Below are positions 7,184 through 14,875 of a stretch of DNA of 41,893 bases, one piece after another. The notes under the pieces are model-generated. The model searched no databases. It was not told the origin of the DNA and was given only the letters and a program-made list of their open reading frames with translations. Source of the stretch: an uncultured Bacteroidales bacterium (GTDB lineage Bacteria; Bacteroidota; Bacteroidia; Bacteroidales; P3). Numbering within the stretch: the stretch's first letter is position 1; every line of letters starts with the position of its first letter. Location: positions 1 to 41,893 of the forward strand of contig OMXC01000019.1 in assembly GCA_900314925.1 (NCBI GenBank). Reading direction: 5' to 3'. The position numbers were made by a program, and so were the translations under genes.

Positions 7184-7900
7184 TCAAGCCGGCTCGTGAA
7201 GGAGGTCCATGAACTCGTTGGCGCGCACCTCCAGCTCAAACACCACCTTGCTGATGCGGTTCACCAGCAGGTTGTGCAGGAAGTAGCACACGATGCCGAC
7301 GATGAGGCCGCCGACGGTGGTCACCATTGCCTGGTAGATACCCGTGGAGAGGAGGCTGATGTCGATGTTGTTGCCGGCGTATGCCATCTCCTGGAAGGCG
7401 GTGATCATGCCCGTCACGGTGCCGAGGAAGCCGATCATGGGGCCCAGCGAAGCCACCGTAGCCACCAGCGACACATGCTTCTCCAGTCGTGCCACCTCAA
7501 GCTGGCCTTCGTTCTCTATGGCCGCCTGGATGTCGGGCAGCGGACGCCCGAGGCGCGAGAAACCCTTGTTGATCATGCGTCCCAGCGGGGTCTCGGTCTC
7601 CTTGGCGAGGTTGCGGGCGGCGTCGAGCTCGCCTTTGTGCACATGCTCGCGAATCTCTTCCATAAACTGGTTGTCGGCCTCACCCTTGAGGGCTGTGCTC
7701 AACGTGAGGTAGCGCTCCACGAACACGTAGATGGCCAGCACCAGCAGCAACGCCAGCACCAGCATTATCCATCCGCCGTTGAGGGCCATGTCCCACAGTG
7801 TGATGCGCTCGGGGGCGGCAACGGCCTCGCCGACAGCTTCGCCCATGGTGTCGACCACCGTGGACATGTCGCTCTGAATCATAAGAAGTTTGCTTGTCAT
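7184..7900 (-). CDS. exbB: MotA/TolQ/ExbB proton channel family protein
   Basis: A 238-residue inner-membrane protein with three membrane helices: about 42-62 (GWIMLVLALLLVLAIYVFVE), about 145-170 (VATVASLGPMIGFLGTVTGMITAF) and about 190-212 (MVTTVGGLIVGIVCYFL). The GPMIGFLGTVTGMI and TTVGGLIVGI motifs are the family signature. A cytoplasmic loop of about 80 residues lies between helices 1 and 2. It forms the pentameric proton channel of the Ton system with ExbD and TonB encoded just downstream. The N-terminal ~35 residues are a non-conserved extension. Confidence 0.93.
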   Translation of the reverse strand: MTSKLLMIQSDMSTVVDTMGEAVGEAVAAPERITLWDMALNGGWIMLVLALLLVLAIYVFVERYLTLSTALKGEADNQFMEEIREHVHKGELDAARNLAKETETPLGRMINKGFSRLGRPLPDIQAAIENEGQLEVARLEKHVSLVATVASLGPMIGFLGTVTGMITAFQEMAYAGNNIDISLLSTGIYQAMVTTVGGLIVGIVCYFLHNLLVNRISKVVFELEVRANEFMDLLHEPA

Positions 7901-7948
7901 ATCGTTTAATGTGTTATCTGTTTTGTTCTGTCTTTGGTTGTTATGTGT

Positions 7949-8464
7949 TTAGAAGGTCAGCCCCACCCCAACCGTCGGGTACCATCCCGTCGGCGTCGGT
8001 TGCACGGCAGGCAACACGTTGAGGCTTATGTCGTCGTCGATGGTGAAGTTGAACAGGTGCCCGAAGACGTAGGCGTCGAGCAGGTTGAGGCCGTAGATGC
8101 CGGCGGCGATGATGATCATCAGCTGGAAATTGCGGTTGTATTTGTTGTAAAGCTCCGCAATGTTGCTCGTTGGGTACGACGCGTAGTCGGGGTTCTGGAA
8201 GGCGTCGTCGTGGTTGACGCGGTAGAGGTACTCGTCCTTGAAGAGGCGCATGGCTTTGTAGTTGTCGTAGATGAAGTACCCCACGCCGGCAAAAGCGCCA
8301 TAGATTATAGGCACCTTCCAGGCCTGCTCGTTGTATATCTGCCCCGCTCCCGGCAGCAGCGACCAGCGCAGCGCCACGTCGGGCGAGTGGTCCTCGACGA
8401 CCGTCTGCTGCGCTTGGGCGCCAAGCGGCAATACAAGTAGTATCAGGAGCAGCAGGCGTCTCAT
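7949..8464 (-). CDS. DUF5683 domain membrane protein
   Basis: A 171-residue protein: residues 1-18 form a signal peptide (MRRLLLLILLVLPLGAQAQ). The DUF5683 core follows, with ALRWSLLPGAGQIYNEQAWKVP and 'IYGAFAGVGYFIYDNYK', then a second hydrophobic segment (LMIIIAAGIYGLNLLDAYVFGHL). It ends in a short beta-like tail (VGVGLTF), typical of the family. ATG 8464 overlaps the parB stop by four bases; a much longer in-frame opening upstream is only a shadow within parB. In Bacteroidota this family commonly follows parA-parB. The function is unknown; it is probably a cell-envelope protein. Confidence 0.85.
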   Translation of the reverse strand: MRRLLLLILLVLPLGAQAQQTVVEDHSPDVALRWSLLPGAGQIYNEQAWKVPIIYGAFAGVGYFIYDNYKAMRLFKDEYLYRVNHDDAFQNPDYASYPTSNIAELYNKYNRNFQLMIIIAAGIYGLNLLDAYVFGHLFNFTIDDDISLNVLPAVQPTPTGWYPTVGVGLTF

Positions 8465-9339
8465 CTCTCTATCAGCGCCAGTATGCGCTCGAAGTCGCTG
8501 TCTGAGTTGAAGCAGATGGTCAACGTGCCCTTGCCGCGCTGCGAGCGCTTGATTTCCACCGTCGACTGCAGGCGTTCCTTCAGCCGGCTCTGCGCGGCGC
8601 TGTGCATCGACGGCAGCTCGCCGCGTCGCGACACCTGCACCTTGGGCTTGGCCTTGGCCTGTTTGGCCATCTCCTCGGCCTGGTGCACCGACAGATGGCG
8701 ATCCTCGATGGCATGCAGTATCTCGGCGTGGCGTTCGGCGTCCTCTACGCCGGCCAGCACACGTGCGTGGGCCATGCTGATGCGCCCGGCGCCGAGGGCC
8801 TCCTGCGTCTCCGCCGGCAGGCCGAGCAGGCGCAGGTAGTTGCTTATCGTCGAGCGGTCCTTGCCCACTTTCTCGCTGAGCTGGTCCTGCGTCAGGCGGC
8901 ATTCCTCTATCAGCTGCTTGTAGGCCAGCGCCACCTCGATGGCGTTGAGGTCTGAACGCTGTATGTTCTCCACCAGGGCCATCTCCATCATCTGCATGTC
9001 CGTGGCCGTGCGCACATAGGCTGGCAGCTCCTTCAGGCCTGCCAGCTTGCTGGCGCGCAGACGGCGTTCGCCGGCCACCAGCTGGTAGCTCCCGTCGGGC
9101 ATCTGGCGCAGCGTGACGGGCGTGATGATGCCCTGCTGCTTGATGCTCTGCGCCAGCTCCGCGAGCTCGCTGTCGTCGAACTCCCTGCGCGGCTGGTAGG
9201 GGTTGGGGCTTATCTTATCTATGGCCACCATGCTCACCGCCGTGGCAGGCTTCTTTCCTTCAGGTTGCAAGTCGGCTATGTCGGGCAGTATGGACCCAAG
9301 TCCGCGCCCCAAGCCTCCGTTCTTCGGTTTTGTTGCCAT
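8461..9339 (-). CDS. parB: ParB/Spo0J chromosome-partition protein
   Basis: A 292-residue DNA-binding CTPase of chromosome segregation. The N-terminus MATKPKNGGLGRGLGSILPD is the ParA-stimulating basic 'GLGRGL' peptide. The ParB nuclease-like (CTP) domain covers about 38-130, with NPYQPR, GIITPVTLR and GERRLRASKLAG. A helix-turn-helix covers about 140-200 (LTQDQLSEKVGKDRSTISNYLRLL), and a C-terminal dimerisation part ends ERILALIER. It lies downstream of parA, separated by 63 nt of repeat sequence. No canonical parS (TGTTTCACGTGAAACA) was seen in the window by eye. Confidence 0.96.
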   Translation of the reverse strand: MATKPKNGGLGRGLGSILPDIADLQPEGKKPATAVSMVAIDKISPNPYQPRREFDDSELAELAQSIKQQGIITPVTLRQMPDGSYQLVAGERRLRASKLAGLKELPAYVRTATDMQMMEMALVENIQRSDLNAIEVALAYKQLIEECRLTQDQLSEKVGKDRSTISNYLRLLGLPAETQEALGAGRISMAHARVLAGVEDAERHAEILHAIEDRHLSVHQAEEMAKQAKAKPKVQVSRRGELPSMHSAAQSRLKERLQSTVEIKRSQRGKGTLTICFNSDSDFERILALIER

Positions 9340-9352
9340 TCTTTCTTGTCTA

Positions 9353-9412
9353 CTTTACCACTGGCCATTCGTCACTTACCACTGGCCACTGGTCACTTTC
9401 CACTATTCACTT
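9353..9412. repeat. Intergenic heptamer repeats between parA and parB
   Basis: Degenerate 7-nt units of the (A)CCACTGG / CCATTCG / TCACTTA type fill the gap. On the opposite strand they read as AGTGGCC / AGTGGTC, the same class as at 126-165. Confidence 0.7.
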
Positions 9413-10176
9413 TTCTTGTTTCTCCTGAGTATCTCCATGGCCAGGTTGAGGTAGTTCACCGCCCCTGTCGACGCAGCGTCGTGCATGATGATGCTCTTGC
9501 CGTAGCTCGGCGCCTCGGCCAGCTTGGTGTTGCGATAGATGAGCGTGTCGAAGACCAGCTGTTTGAAGTGGCCCCTGACGTCCTCCACCACCTGGCGCGC
9601 CAGGCGCAGGCGGTTGTCGTACATCGTTATCAGCAACCCCTCGATGGAGAGCTGCGGGTTGAGGCGCGTCTGCACGATGCGCACCGTGTTGAGCAGCTTG
9701 CCAAGGCCCTCGAGGGCGAAATACTCGCTCTGTATCGGTATTATCACCGAGTCTGACGCCGTCAGCGCGTTGATGGTTATCAGGCCAAGCGACGGCGAGC
9801 AGTCGATGATGACGAAGTCGTAGTCGTCCCTCACACCGGCCAGCGCGCGGCTCAGAAACTGCTCGCGCCCTTTCTCGTTGATGAGCTCCACCTCGGCGCC
9901 CACAAGGTCGATGCGTGTGGGCAGCAGCGACAGGTTCGGCGTGTCAGTCTCCATGATGATGTCCCTGGCGTCGGCCTGCCCGAGGATGCACTCGTACACA
10001 CTCTTTTCCAAGCCGTCGGGGTCGACGCCCATGCCCGAAGTGGCGTTGGCCTGCGGGTCGCAATCCACCAGCAGCACTTTCTTCTCGAGCACGGCGAGCG
10101 CCGCCGAGAGGTTCACCGCCGTCGTCGTCTTACCCACCCCGCCCTTCTGGTTGGCTATGGATATTATCTTTCCCAT
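9403..10176 (-). CDS. parA: ParA/Soj chromosome-partition ATPase
   Basis: A 257-residue deviant Walker ATPase. The Walker A motif KGGVGKTT lies at residues 11-18 with the signature lysine. Switch I is '[16 protein letters not shown]' (about 36-51) and Walker B is [21 protein letters not shown] (about 113-133). It binds DNA non-specifically when ATP-bound and positions ParB-parS complexes. It starts 12 nt after the DUF3276 gene on the minus strand and is followed by parB, so the three are likely co-transcribed. Confidence 0.96.
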   Translation of the reverse strand: MGKIISIANQKGGVGKTTTAVNLSAALAVLEKKVLLVDCDPQANATSGMGVDPDGLEKSVYECILGQADARDIIMETDTPNLSLLPTRIDLVGAEVELINEKGREQFLSRALAGVRDDYDFVIIDCSPSLGLITINALTASDSVIIPIQSEYFALEGLGKLLNTVRIVQTRLNPQLSIEGLLITMYDNRLRLARQVVEDVRGHFKQLVFDTLIYRNTKLAEAPSYGKSIIMHDAASTGAVNYLNLAMEILRRNKKSE

Positions 10177-10188
10177 CTCTCTTTATGG

Positions 10189-10527
10189 TTAGAACTTGAA
10201 ATCTATCTCCTCAAGCTTGCTGTCCGTGTCGTCGGCACGGTAGCCCTCCTCCACCACCACGGGCGGCGGCACGATGCCCGTCTCGATGAACGAGAACGCG
10301 TTCTCAAGCCCCTGGCGGAACTTGTCGAAGTCCTCCTTGTACAGGAACATCTTGTTCTTCTCGAAATAGAAGTCGCCCGTGTTGTTGTTGAAGAGCTTGC
10401 GGCTCTCGGTGATGGTGATGAACTTGTCACCGCCTCTCGTCTCTTTCACATCGAAGAAATATCTACGTTTGCCCGCAGGTATCGCCTGGCTGTAGAGCTC
10501 TTCTTTTCTGTTCTCTTGGTTCTCCAT
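10189..10527 (-). CDS. DUF3276 (PUR-alpha-like) nucleic-acid-binding protein
   Basis: A 112-residue protein with the PUR-domain pattern: YSQAIPAGKRRYFFDVKETRGGDKFITITESRK (about 14-46), then FYFEKNKMFLYKEDFDKFRQGLENAFSF (about 53-82) and an acidic tail. The family (DUF3276) includes Borrelia BpuR, a small single-stranded DNA/RNA-binding regulator; that role is transferred by family. I chose ATG 10527, because the longer in-frame start begins near the -7 element at 10559-10566. It is the first gene of the run leading to parA and parB. Confidence 0.85.
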   Translation of the reverse strand: MENQENRKEELYSQAIPAGKRRYFFDVKETRGGDKFITITESRKLFNNNTGDFYFEKNKMFLYKEDFDKFRQGLENAFSFIETGIVPPPVVVEEGYRADDTDSKLEEIDFKF

Positions 10528-10558
10528 TGTTGTTATTGTTGGTTCAACATTTCGACTG

Positions 10559-10566
10559 CAAAAATA
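10559..10566 (-). promoter_or_regulatory. -7 promoter element for DUF3276-parAB run
   Basis: TATTTTTG on the minus strand matches TAnnTTTG, 31 nt before the DUF3276 start. It is the only promoter-like element seen upstream of the run DUF3276-parA-parB-DUF5683-exbB-exbD-tonB-S4. Confidence 0.6.
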
Positions 10567-10703
10567 CACTTTTTTTCGCTTCCGCCACTCCCTCGCGGCA
10601 TAAAGTTTTCAACACCTCTTTATTGATACACATAACGCGCAAGAGCATAGTTTATTATATTAAGGTGCGAAAAAAAAAACTTTTCCCAACCCCCTTCTCC
10701 TGT

Positions 10704-10765
10704 CCTTAACCCCACCTTAACGGCTACTAAACGGCTACTAAACGGCCACAACACCCCACAACTCC
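10704..10765. repeat. 58-bp dispersed repeat with 11-nt units, copy 1
   Basis: ACGGCTACTAA repeats in tandem (about 10720-10741), ends in ACGGCCACAACACCCCA and is preceded by CTTAACCCCACCTTA. A close copy occurs at 38194-38252. It lies in the 480-nt gap between DUF3276 and priA, which otherwise holds AT-rich sequence, the hairpin repeat at 10791 and two promoters. Confidence 0.85.
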
Positions 10766-10790
10766 TAATTCAAAACTCCCAGCTACGCCC

Positions 10791-10888
10791 GGCTACGGCA
10801 TTTCTTCAGTAGTATTTCAGTATATAACTGAAGAACTACTGAAGAAGTATCGTTGAAGTACTGAAGAACTGCCTACCGGCTCCGTATT
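10791..10888. repeat. Dispersed 11-nt-unit hairpin repeat, copy A
   Basis: CTTCAGTAGTATTTCAGT at 10804-10821 faces ACTGAAGAACTACTGAAG at 10827-10844, so a long imperfect hairpin forms. Further ACTGAAG units continue to 10870, with GGCTACGGCA and CTACCGGCTCCGTA flanks. It shares its core with the copies at 20250 and 31651 and is the most degenerate of the three. Confidence 0.9.
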
Positions 10889-10991
10889 GACAGCAACCCA
10901 AATACGACCCGACGGCAACCATCGGCCGGCAAGATTGCCTTCCAATGCCGGCGGTGGATAAAAAATGCTTCGGCGTATGGAAAAATAATCG

Positions 10992-10999
10992 TACTTTTG
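10992..10999 (+). promoter_or_regulatory. -7 promoter element of priA
   Basis: TACTTTTG matches TAnnTTTG and ends only 8 nt before the ATG at 11008, implying a leaderless or nearly leaderless transcript. It rules out the longer in-frame start at 10945. Confidence 0.65.
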
Positions 11000-11007
11000 C
11001 AGCCGCT

Positions 11008-13473
11008 ATGGATGAGGACAAGGTATACTACGCCGACGTGCTGCTGCCGCTGCATCTGCCTGGCACCTACACTTATAGGGTGCCGCGCGAGCTGCGCGCT
11101 GAGGTGGCTGTGGGCGTCCGCGTGGTGGTGCAGTTCGGCCAGAAACGCATGTATTCCGCCCTCGTGCGCCGTCTGCACACCGACGCGCCCAAATGGCGCG
11201 CCAAATACATACTCGGCGTGCTCGACGAGCAGCCCATAGTCTCTGAGCGCCAGATGCTTTTCTGGGAGTGGATGGCGGCATACTACATGTGCTATCCCGG
11301 CGACGTGATGGCGGTGGCCCTGCCGGCAGGCATGAAACTCGCCAGCGAGAGCGCCGTGAGCATTCACCCCGATTTCGACGGCGACCTCTCGCGGCTCTCC
11401 AAGAGCGAGCTGCAGGTGGTCAACCTGCTCACCGACCACCCCGTGATGCGCGTCGACGACATCAGCCGCGCCCTTGGCATCCAGAAGATTATGCCGCTGA
11501 TGCGCACCATGATGGAGCGCGAGGTGGTGGTCATGGACGAGGAGCTGCGCGAGCGCTTCGTGCCGCGCAAGTCGACCTACGTGCGTCTGGCCGACGGCTA
11601 CGCCGCCGAGGAGGCCCAGCGACGTCTCTTCGACGAGCTGGAGGCCAAGAAGCGCACCAAACAGCTCGAGCTGCTGATGCGCTTCATGACGATGTCGGGC
11701 TTCGGCAAGGAGCCGGTGCCTAAACGCGAACTGCCGCAAGGGTCGTCGCTGCAGACACTCATCAAGAACGGCGTGCTGGTGACCGAAGAGCGCGTGGAGA
11801 GCCGGCTGGCGCATTTCGACGATGACAGCCTCGTGCCGGCGTCGAGCATCGTGCTCAACGACGAGCAGCAGGCAGCCTACGACGCCATCGTCCGCGAGTC
11901 CTACCGCGAGACGTCGCTGCTCTACGGTGTCACGTCGAGCGGCAAGACCGAAGTGTATATCAAGCTCATCGACGAGCAGGTGCGCGCCGGCCGTCAGGTG
12001 CTCTTCCTGCTGCCCGAGATTGCGCTGACGGCACAGATTATCAACCGCCTGCGACGCCATTTCGGCGACAGGGTGGGCGTCTACCACTCGCGCTTCTCGG
12101 CAAGCCAGCGCGTCGAGGTGTGGCGCCGCACAGCCCTCAAGGACGGCGACGCGCGCTACCAGGTGCTGCTGGGGGCCCGCAGCGCCCTCTTCCTGCCGTT
12201 CAGCGACCTGGGCCTCGTCATCGTCGACGAGGAGCACGACGCCTCCTACAAGCAGCAGGACCCCGCTCCGCGCTACCACGGCCGCGACGCCGCCATCTAC
12301 CTGGCACGCCTCTGGGGCGCCCGCACGGTGCTGGGCAGCGCCACGCCGAGCATCGAGAGTTACCACAACGCCCTCAGCGGCAAGTACGCCCTCGCCACCA
12401 TCACGCGCCGCTACGGGGGCTTCAGCCTGCCGCGGGTCGACGTGGTTGACATGAAGCAGGCGCAGCGGCAGGGCGAGGTGCACGGCCACTTCAGCGACAC
12501 GCTCCTCGGCGCCATCCGCGACGCCCTCGCTGCACGCCAGCAGGCCATCCTCTTCCAGAACCGCAGGGGCTTCTCCCTGAGGCTCGAGTGCGACGACTGC
12601 CACCACATACCGCAATGCGTGCATTGCGACGTGTCGCTGGTATACCACAAGGCCACCAATTCGCTGCGCTGCCACTACTGCGGCTACAGCATCCCCGTGC
12701 CGGCAGAGTGCCCGGCGTGCCACTCTTCGCATATCCGCATGGCCGGCATCGGCACCGAGCGCGTGGAGGAGGACCTGCAGATCCTGTTCCCCGAGGCTCG
12801 GGTGGCACGCATGGACCTCGACAGCACGCTGCAGAAGAACCAGTACATCGAGCTGCTCAACGACTTCGCCGAGCGGCGCATAGACATCCTCGTGGGCACC
12901 CAGATGGTCACCAAAGGCCTTGACTTCGAGCACGTCAGCGTGGTGGGCATCGTCAACGCCGACAACCTCATCAACTACCCCAACTTCCGCAGCTACGAGC
13001 GCGCCTACCAGCAGATGACGCAGGTCAGCGGCCGCGCCGGGCGACACGGCGATGCCGGACGGGTGATCATCCAGACCTACAACCCCGGACACCAGCTGTT
13101 GCAGAAAGTGCAAGACAATGACTACGAGGGCCTCTACCACGACCAGGACAACGAGCGGCGCGTCTTCCGCTATCCGCCCTACTACCGGCTGGTGGAGATC
13201 ACCCTCAAGCACCGCGACAGCGAGGTGCTCAACGCCGCCGCCGACTGGCTGGCGCTGCAGCTGCGCGGCGCTTTCGGACAGCGCGTCATGGGACCGGAAT
13301 ACCCGCTGGTGAGCCGCATTCGCGCGCTGTACCTTAAGACCATAACCGTCCGCTTCGAGCGCAGCGAGGCTATCGCCGACGCCAAACGGCTGATGATGCA
13401 GATTGCCGACGACCTCACAAAGCAGGACGGATGGGCTCGCGTAGCCGTCCATTTCGACGTCGACCCCTGCTGA
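11008..13473 (+). CDS. priA: Primosomal protein N' (replication restart helicase PriA)
   Basis: An 821-residue superfamily 2 DNA helicase that reloads the replisome at stalled forks. The N-terminal 3'-DNA-binding domain starts YYADVLLPLHLPGTYTYRVP. Walker A GVTSSGKTE lies at about 307-315, and the DEEH box (VIVDEEHDASYKQQDP) has Asp407. A zinc-binding insertion of paired cysteines covers about 528-571 (CDDCHHIPQCVHC...CHYCGYS...CPACHSS). Helicase motifs V/VI are present ('GTQMVTKGLDFEHVSVVGI', 'QMTQVSGRAGRHGDAG'). The length is slightly above average. ATG 11008 is set by the promoter at 10992. It is followed by the SRP RNA. Confidence 0.96.
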   Translation: MDEDKVYYADVLLPLHLPGTYTYRVPRELRAEVAVGVRVVVQFGQKRMYSALVRRLHTDAPKWRAKYILGVLDEQPIVSERQMLFWEWMAAYYMCYPGDVMAVALPAGMKLASESAVSIHPDFDGDLSRLSKSELQVVNLLTDHPVMRVDDISRALGIQKIMPLMRTMMEREVVVMDEELRERFVPRKSTYVRLADGYAAEEAQRRLFDELEAKKRTKQLELLMRFMTMSGFGKEPVPKRELPQGSSLQTLIKNGVLVTEERVESRLAHFDDDSLVPASSIVLNDEQQAAYDAIVRESYRETSLLYGVTSSGKTEVYIKLIDEQVRAGRQVLFLLPEIALTAQIINRLRRHFGDRVGVYHSRFSASQRVEVWRRTALKDGDARYQVLLGARSALFLPFSDLGLVIVDEEHDASYKQQDPAPRYHGRDAAIYLARLWGARTVLGSATPSIESYHNALSGKYALATITRRYGGFSLPRVDVVDMKQAQRQGEVHGHFSDTLLGAIRDALAARQQAILFQNRRGFSLRLECDDCHHIPQCVHCDVSLVYHKATNSLRCHYCGYSIPVPAECPACHSSHIRMAGIGTERVEEDLQILFPEARVARMDLDSTLQKNQYIELLNDFAERRIDILVGTQMVTKGLDFEHVSVVGIVNADNLINYPNFRSYERAYQQMTQVSGRAGRHGDAGRVIIQTYNPGHQLLQKVQDNDYEGLYHDQDNERRVFRYPPYYRLVEITLKHRDSEVLNAAADWLALQLRGAFGQRVMGPEYPLVSRIRALYLKTITVRFERSEAIADAKRLMMQIADDLTKQDGWARVAVHFDVDPC

Positions 13474-13487
13474 GAAGCAAAATAAAT

Positions 13488-13518
13488 TTTGCCAGATATA
13501 AATATTTTTGTATCTTTG
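13488..13518 (+). promoter_or_regulatory. Promoter of the SRP RNA
   Basis: TTTG at 13488-13491, 19 nt, then TATCTTTG at 13511-13518: a full match to the Bacteroidota TTTG-N19-TAnnTTTG promoter. It starts 12 nt after the priA stop. Confidence 0.85.
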
Positions 13519-13565
13519 CAGTCCGAAAGAGAGATAACGGTTGCAGGCTAACGCCTGTATATCAT

Positions 13566-13672
13566 AGGGTTGGGCAAGTCTTATACGACCAGCTCCCATT
13601 GAATCCCCCAGGGTAGGAATACAGCAAGGGTGTTTGGTTGTAGCGGTGCGATATAAACAGCTTGCCCTTTTT
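13566..13672 (+). ncRNA. ffs: Signal recognition particle RNA (small bacterial 4.5S type)
   Basis: The conserved domain IV loop core is present: CCCCCAGGGTAGGAATACAGCAAGGG at about 13601-13630, containing the asymmetric and GGAA-type loops that bind Ffh. The outer helix is closed by GGGCAAG (13572-13578) with CTTGCCC (13661-13667), followed by a T-run at 13668-13673 acting as terminator. The length of about 100 nt fits the Alu-less bacterial SRP RNA. The exact 5' end is uncertain; the promoter lies about 50 nt upstream. A small hairpin (GCAGGC/GCCTGT, about 13543-13558) lies in the leader and may be removed by processing. Its role is co-translational targeting of membrane proteins with Ffh and FtsY. 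Confidence 0.9.
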
Positions 13673-13682
13673 TAGTGCTTAT

Positions 13683-14795
13683 ATGACAAACCAAGAACAG
13701 ATAAAAGACCTCATTGCACGCAAAGAGGCACTGAAGAAGTTTCTCGACATCGAGAAAACGGCGGCATGGATTGCCGAAGAGGAGAAGAAAACCGAGGCGC
13801 CCGACTTCTGGAACGACCCCAAAGAGGCCCAGAAGGTGGTGAAGGGCATCAACGCCAAAAAGGTGTGGGTGACGGCATACAAAGACGTCGACGAGGCCTG
13901 TGGCGACCTTGAAGTCATGGGTGAGTTCTTCGAGGCCGGCGACGCCACCGAAGAAGAGCTCCTCGCCCAGATAGCTTCCACCCAAAAGAAGGTCGAGGAA
14001 CTGGAGTTTAAAAACATGCTGCGCAACGAGAGCGACCGCCTCGATGCCGTGCTCTCAATCAATGCCGGTGCCGGTGGTGTAGAGGCCCAGGACTGGGCTG
14101 AAATGCTTATGCGCATGTACATACGCTATGCCGAAACGCATGGCTACAAGGTCGTCATCAGCAACTCGCTCGACGGCGACGGCGCCGGAATCAAGAGCTG
14201 CACGCTTCAGATAGAGGGCGACTTCGCCTACGGCTACCTGAAGAGCGAGACCGGGGTGCACCGCCTGGTGCGCGTCAGCCCCTTCAACGCGCAGGGCAAA
14301 CGCATGACGAGCTTCACCAGCGTCAGCGTCACACCGCTTATCGACGACACCATAGAGGTTGTTGTAGACATGTCGAAACTCTCCTGGGACACCTTCCGCA
14401 GCGGCGGCGCCGGCGGCCAGAACGTCAACAAAGTGGAGTCTGGTGTGCGCCTGCGCTACCAGTACAAGGACCCCTACACCGGCGTGGAGGAGGAGATACT
14501 CATCGAGAACACCGAGACGCGCGACCAGCCGAAGAACAAGGAGAACGCCATGCGCCTGCTGCGTTCGCAGCTCTACGACCGCGAGATGAAGCATCGTATG
14601 GAGGAGAAGGACAAAATCAAGGCCTCGCAGAAGAAGATCGAGTGGGGTTCGCAGATACGCTCATACGTGATGGACGACCGCCGCGTCAAGGACCACCGCA
14701 CCAACTACCAGACCTCTGACGTGGCCGGGGTGCTCGACGGCAAGCTCGACGATTTCATCAAGGCCTACCTCATGCAGTTCGGCGCCGACGCCTGA
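13683..14795 (+). CDS. prfB: Peptide chain release factor 2
   Basis: A 370-residue translation factor that releases peptides at UGA and UAA codons. The stop-codon-recognition tripeptide SPF is in RLVRVSPFNAQGKRM, and the catalytic GGQ is in RSGGAGGQNVNKVESGVRL. The helical domain 1 is N-terminal, and the end LDGKLDDFIKAYLMQFG is typical. In many bacteria prfB contains a programmed +1 frameshift at an in-frame UGA near codon 25. Here the equivalent place reads TTT CTC GAC (13740-13748), one continuous frame with no UGA, so this autoregulation is absent. The ATG lies about 10 nt after the SRP RNA terminator run, so prfB is probably expressed by read-through from the SRP promoter. Confidence 0.95.
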   Translation: MTNQEQIKDLIARKEALKKFLDIEKTAAWIAEEEKKTEAPDFWNDPKEAQKVVKGINAKKVWVTAYKDVDEACGDLEVMGEFFEAGDATEEELLAQIASTQKKVEELEFKNMLRNESDRLDAVLSINAGAGGVEAQDWAEMLMRMYIRYAETHGYKVVISNSLDGDGAGIKSCTLQIEGDFAYGYLKSETGVHRLVRVSPFNAQGKRMTSFTSVSVTPLIDDTIEVVVDMSKLSWDTFRSGGAGGQNVNKVESGVRLRYQYKDPYTGVEEEILIENTETRDQPKNKENAMRLLRSQLYDREMKHRMEEKDKIKASQKKIEWGSQIRSYVMDDRRVKDHRTNYQTSDVAGVLDGKLDDFIKAYLMQFGADA

Positions 14796-14875
14796 CCGGG
14801 TGAGCATGTCGACTGCATGCAGGATGTTTTCAGCCAGAATCCAATATAAATTCAGAATCTTAATATTCATATAGA

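Noticed and set aside
9340..10570. A parS centromere site near parAB
   Set aside because: No sequence close to TGTTTCACGTGAAACA was seen here or elsewhere in the window by eye; a systematic search was not possible.
10873..13599. A 908-codon open frame on the minus strand opposite priA
   Set aside because: It is a GC-driven shadow: His/Val/Ala-rich translation without domains, fully antisense to a well-supported gene.
11008..14875. tRNA genes near priA and prfB
   Set aside because: No cloverleaf with T-loop GTTCRA and CCA-type end was found; the only structured RNA seen is the SRP RNA.
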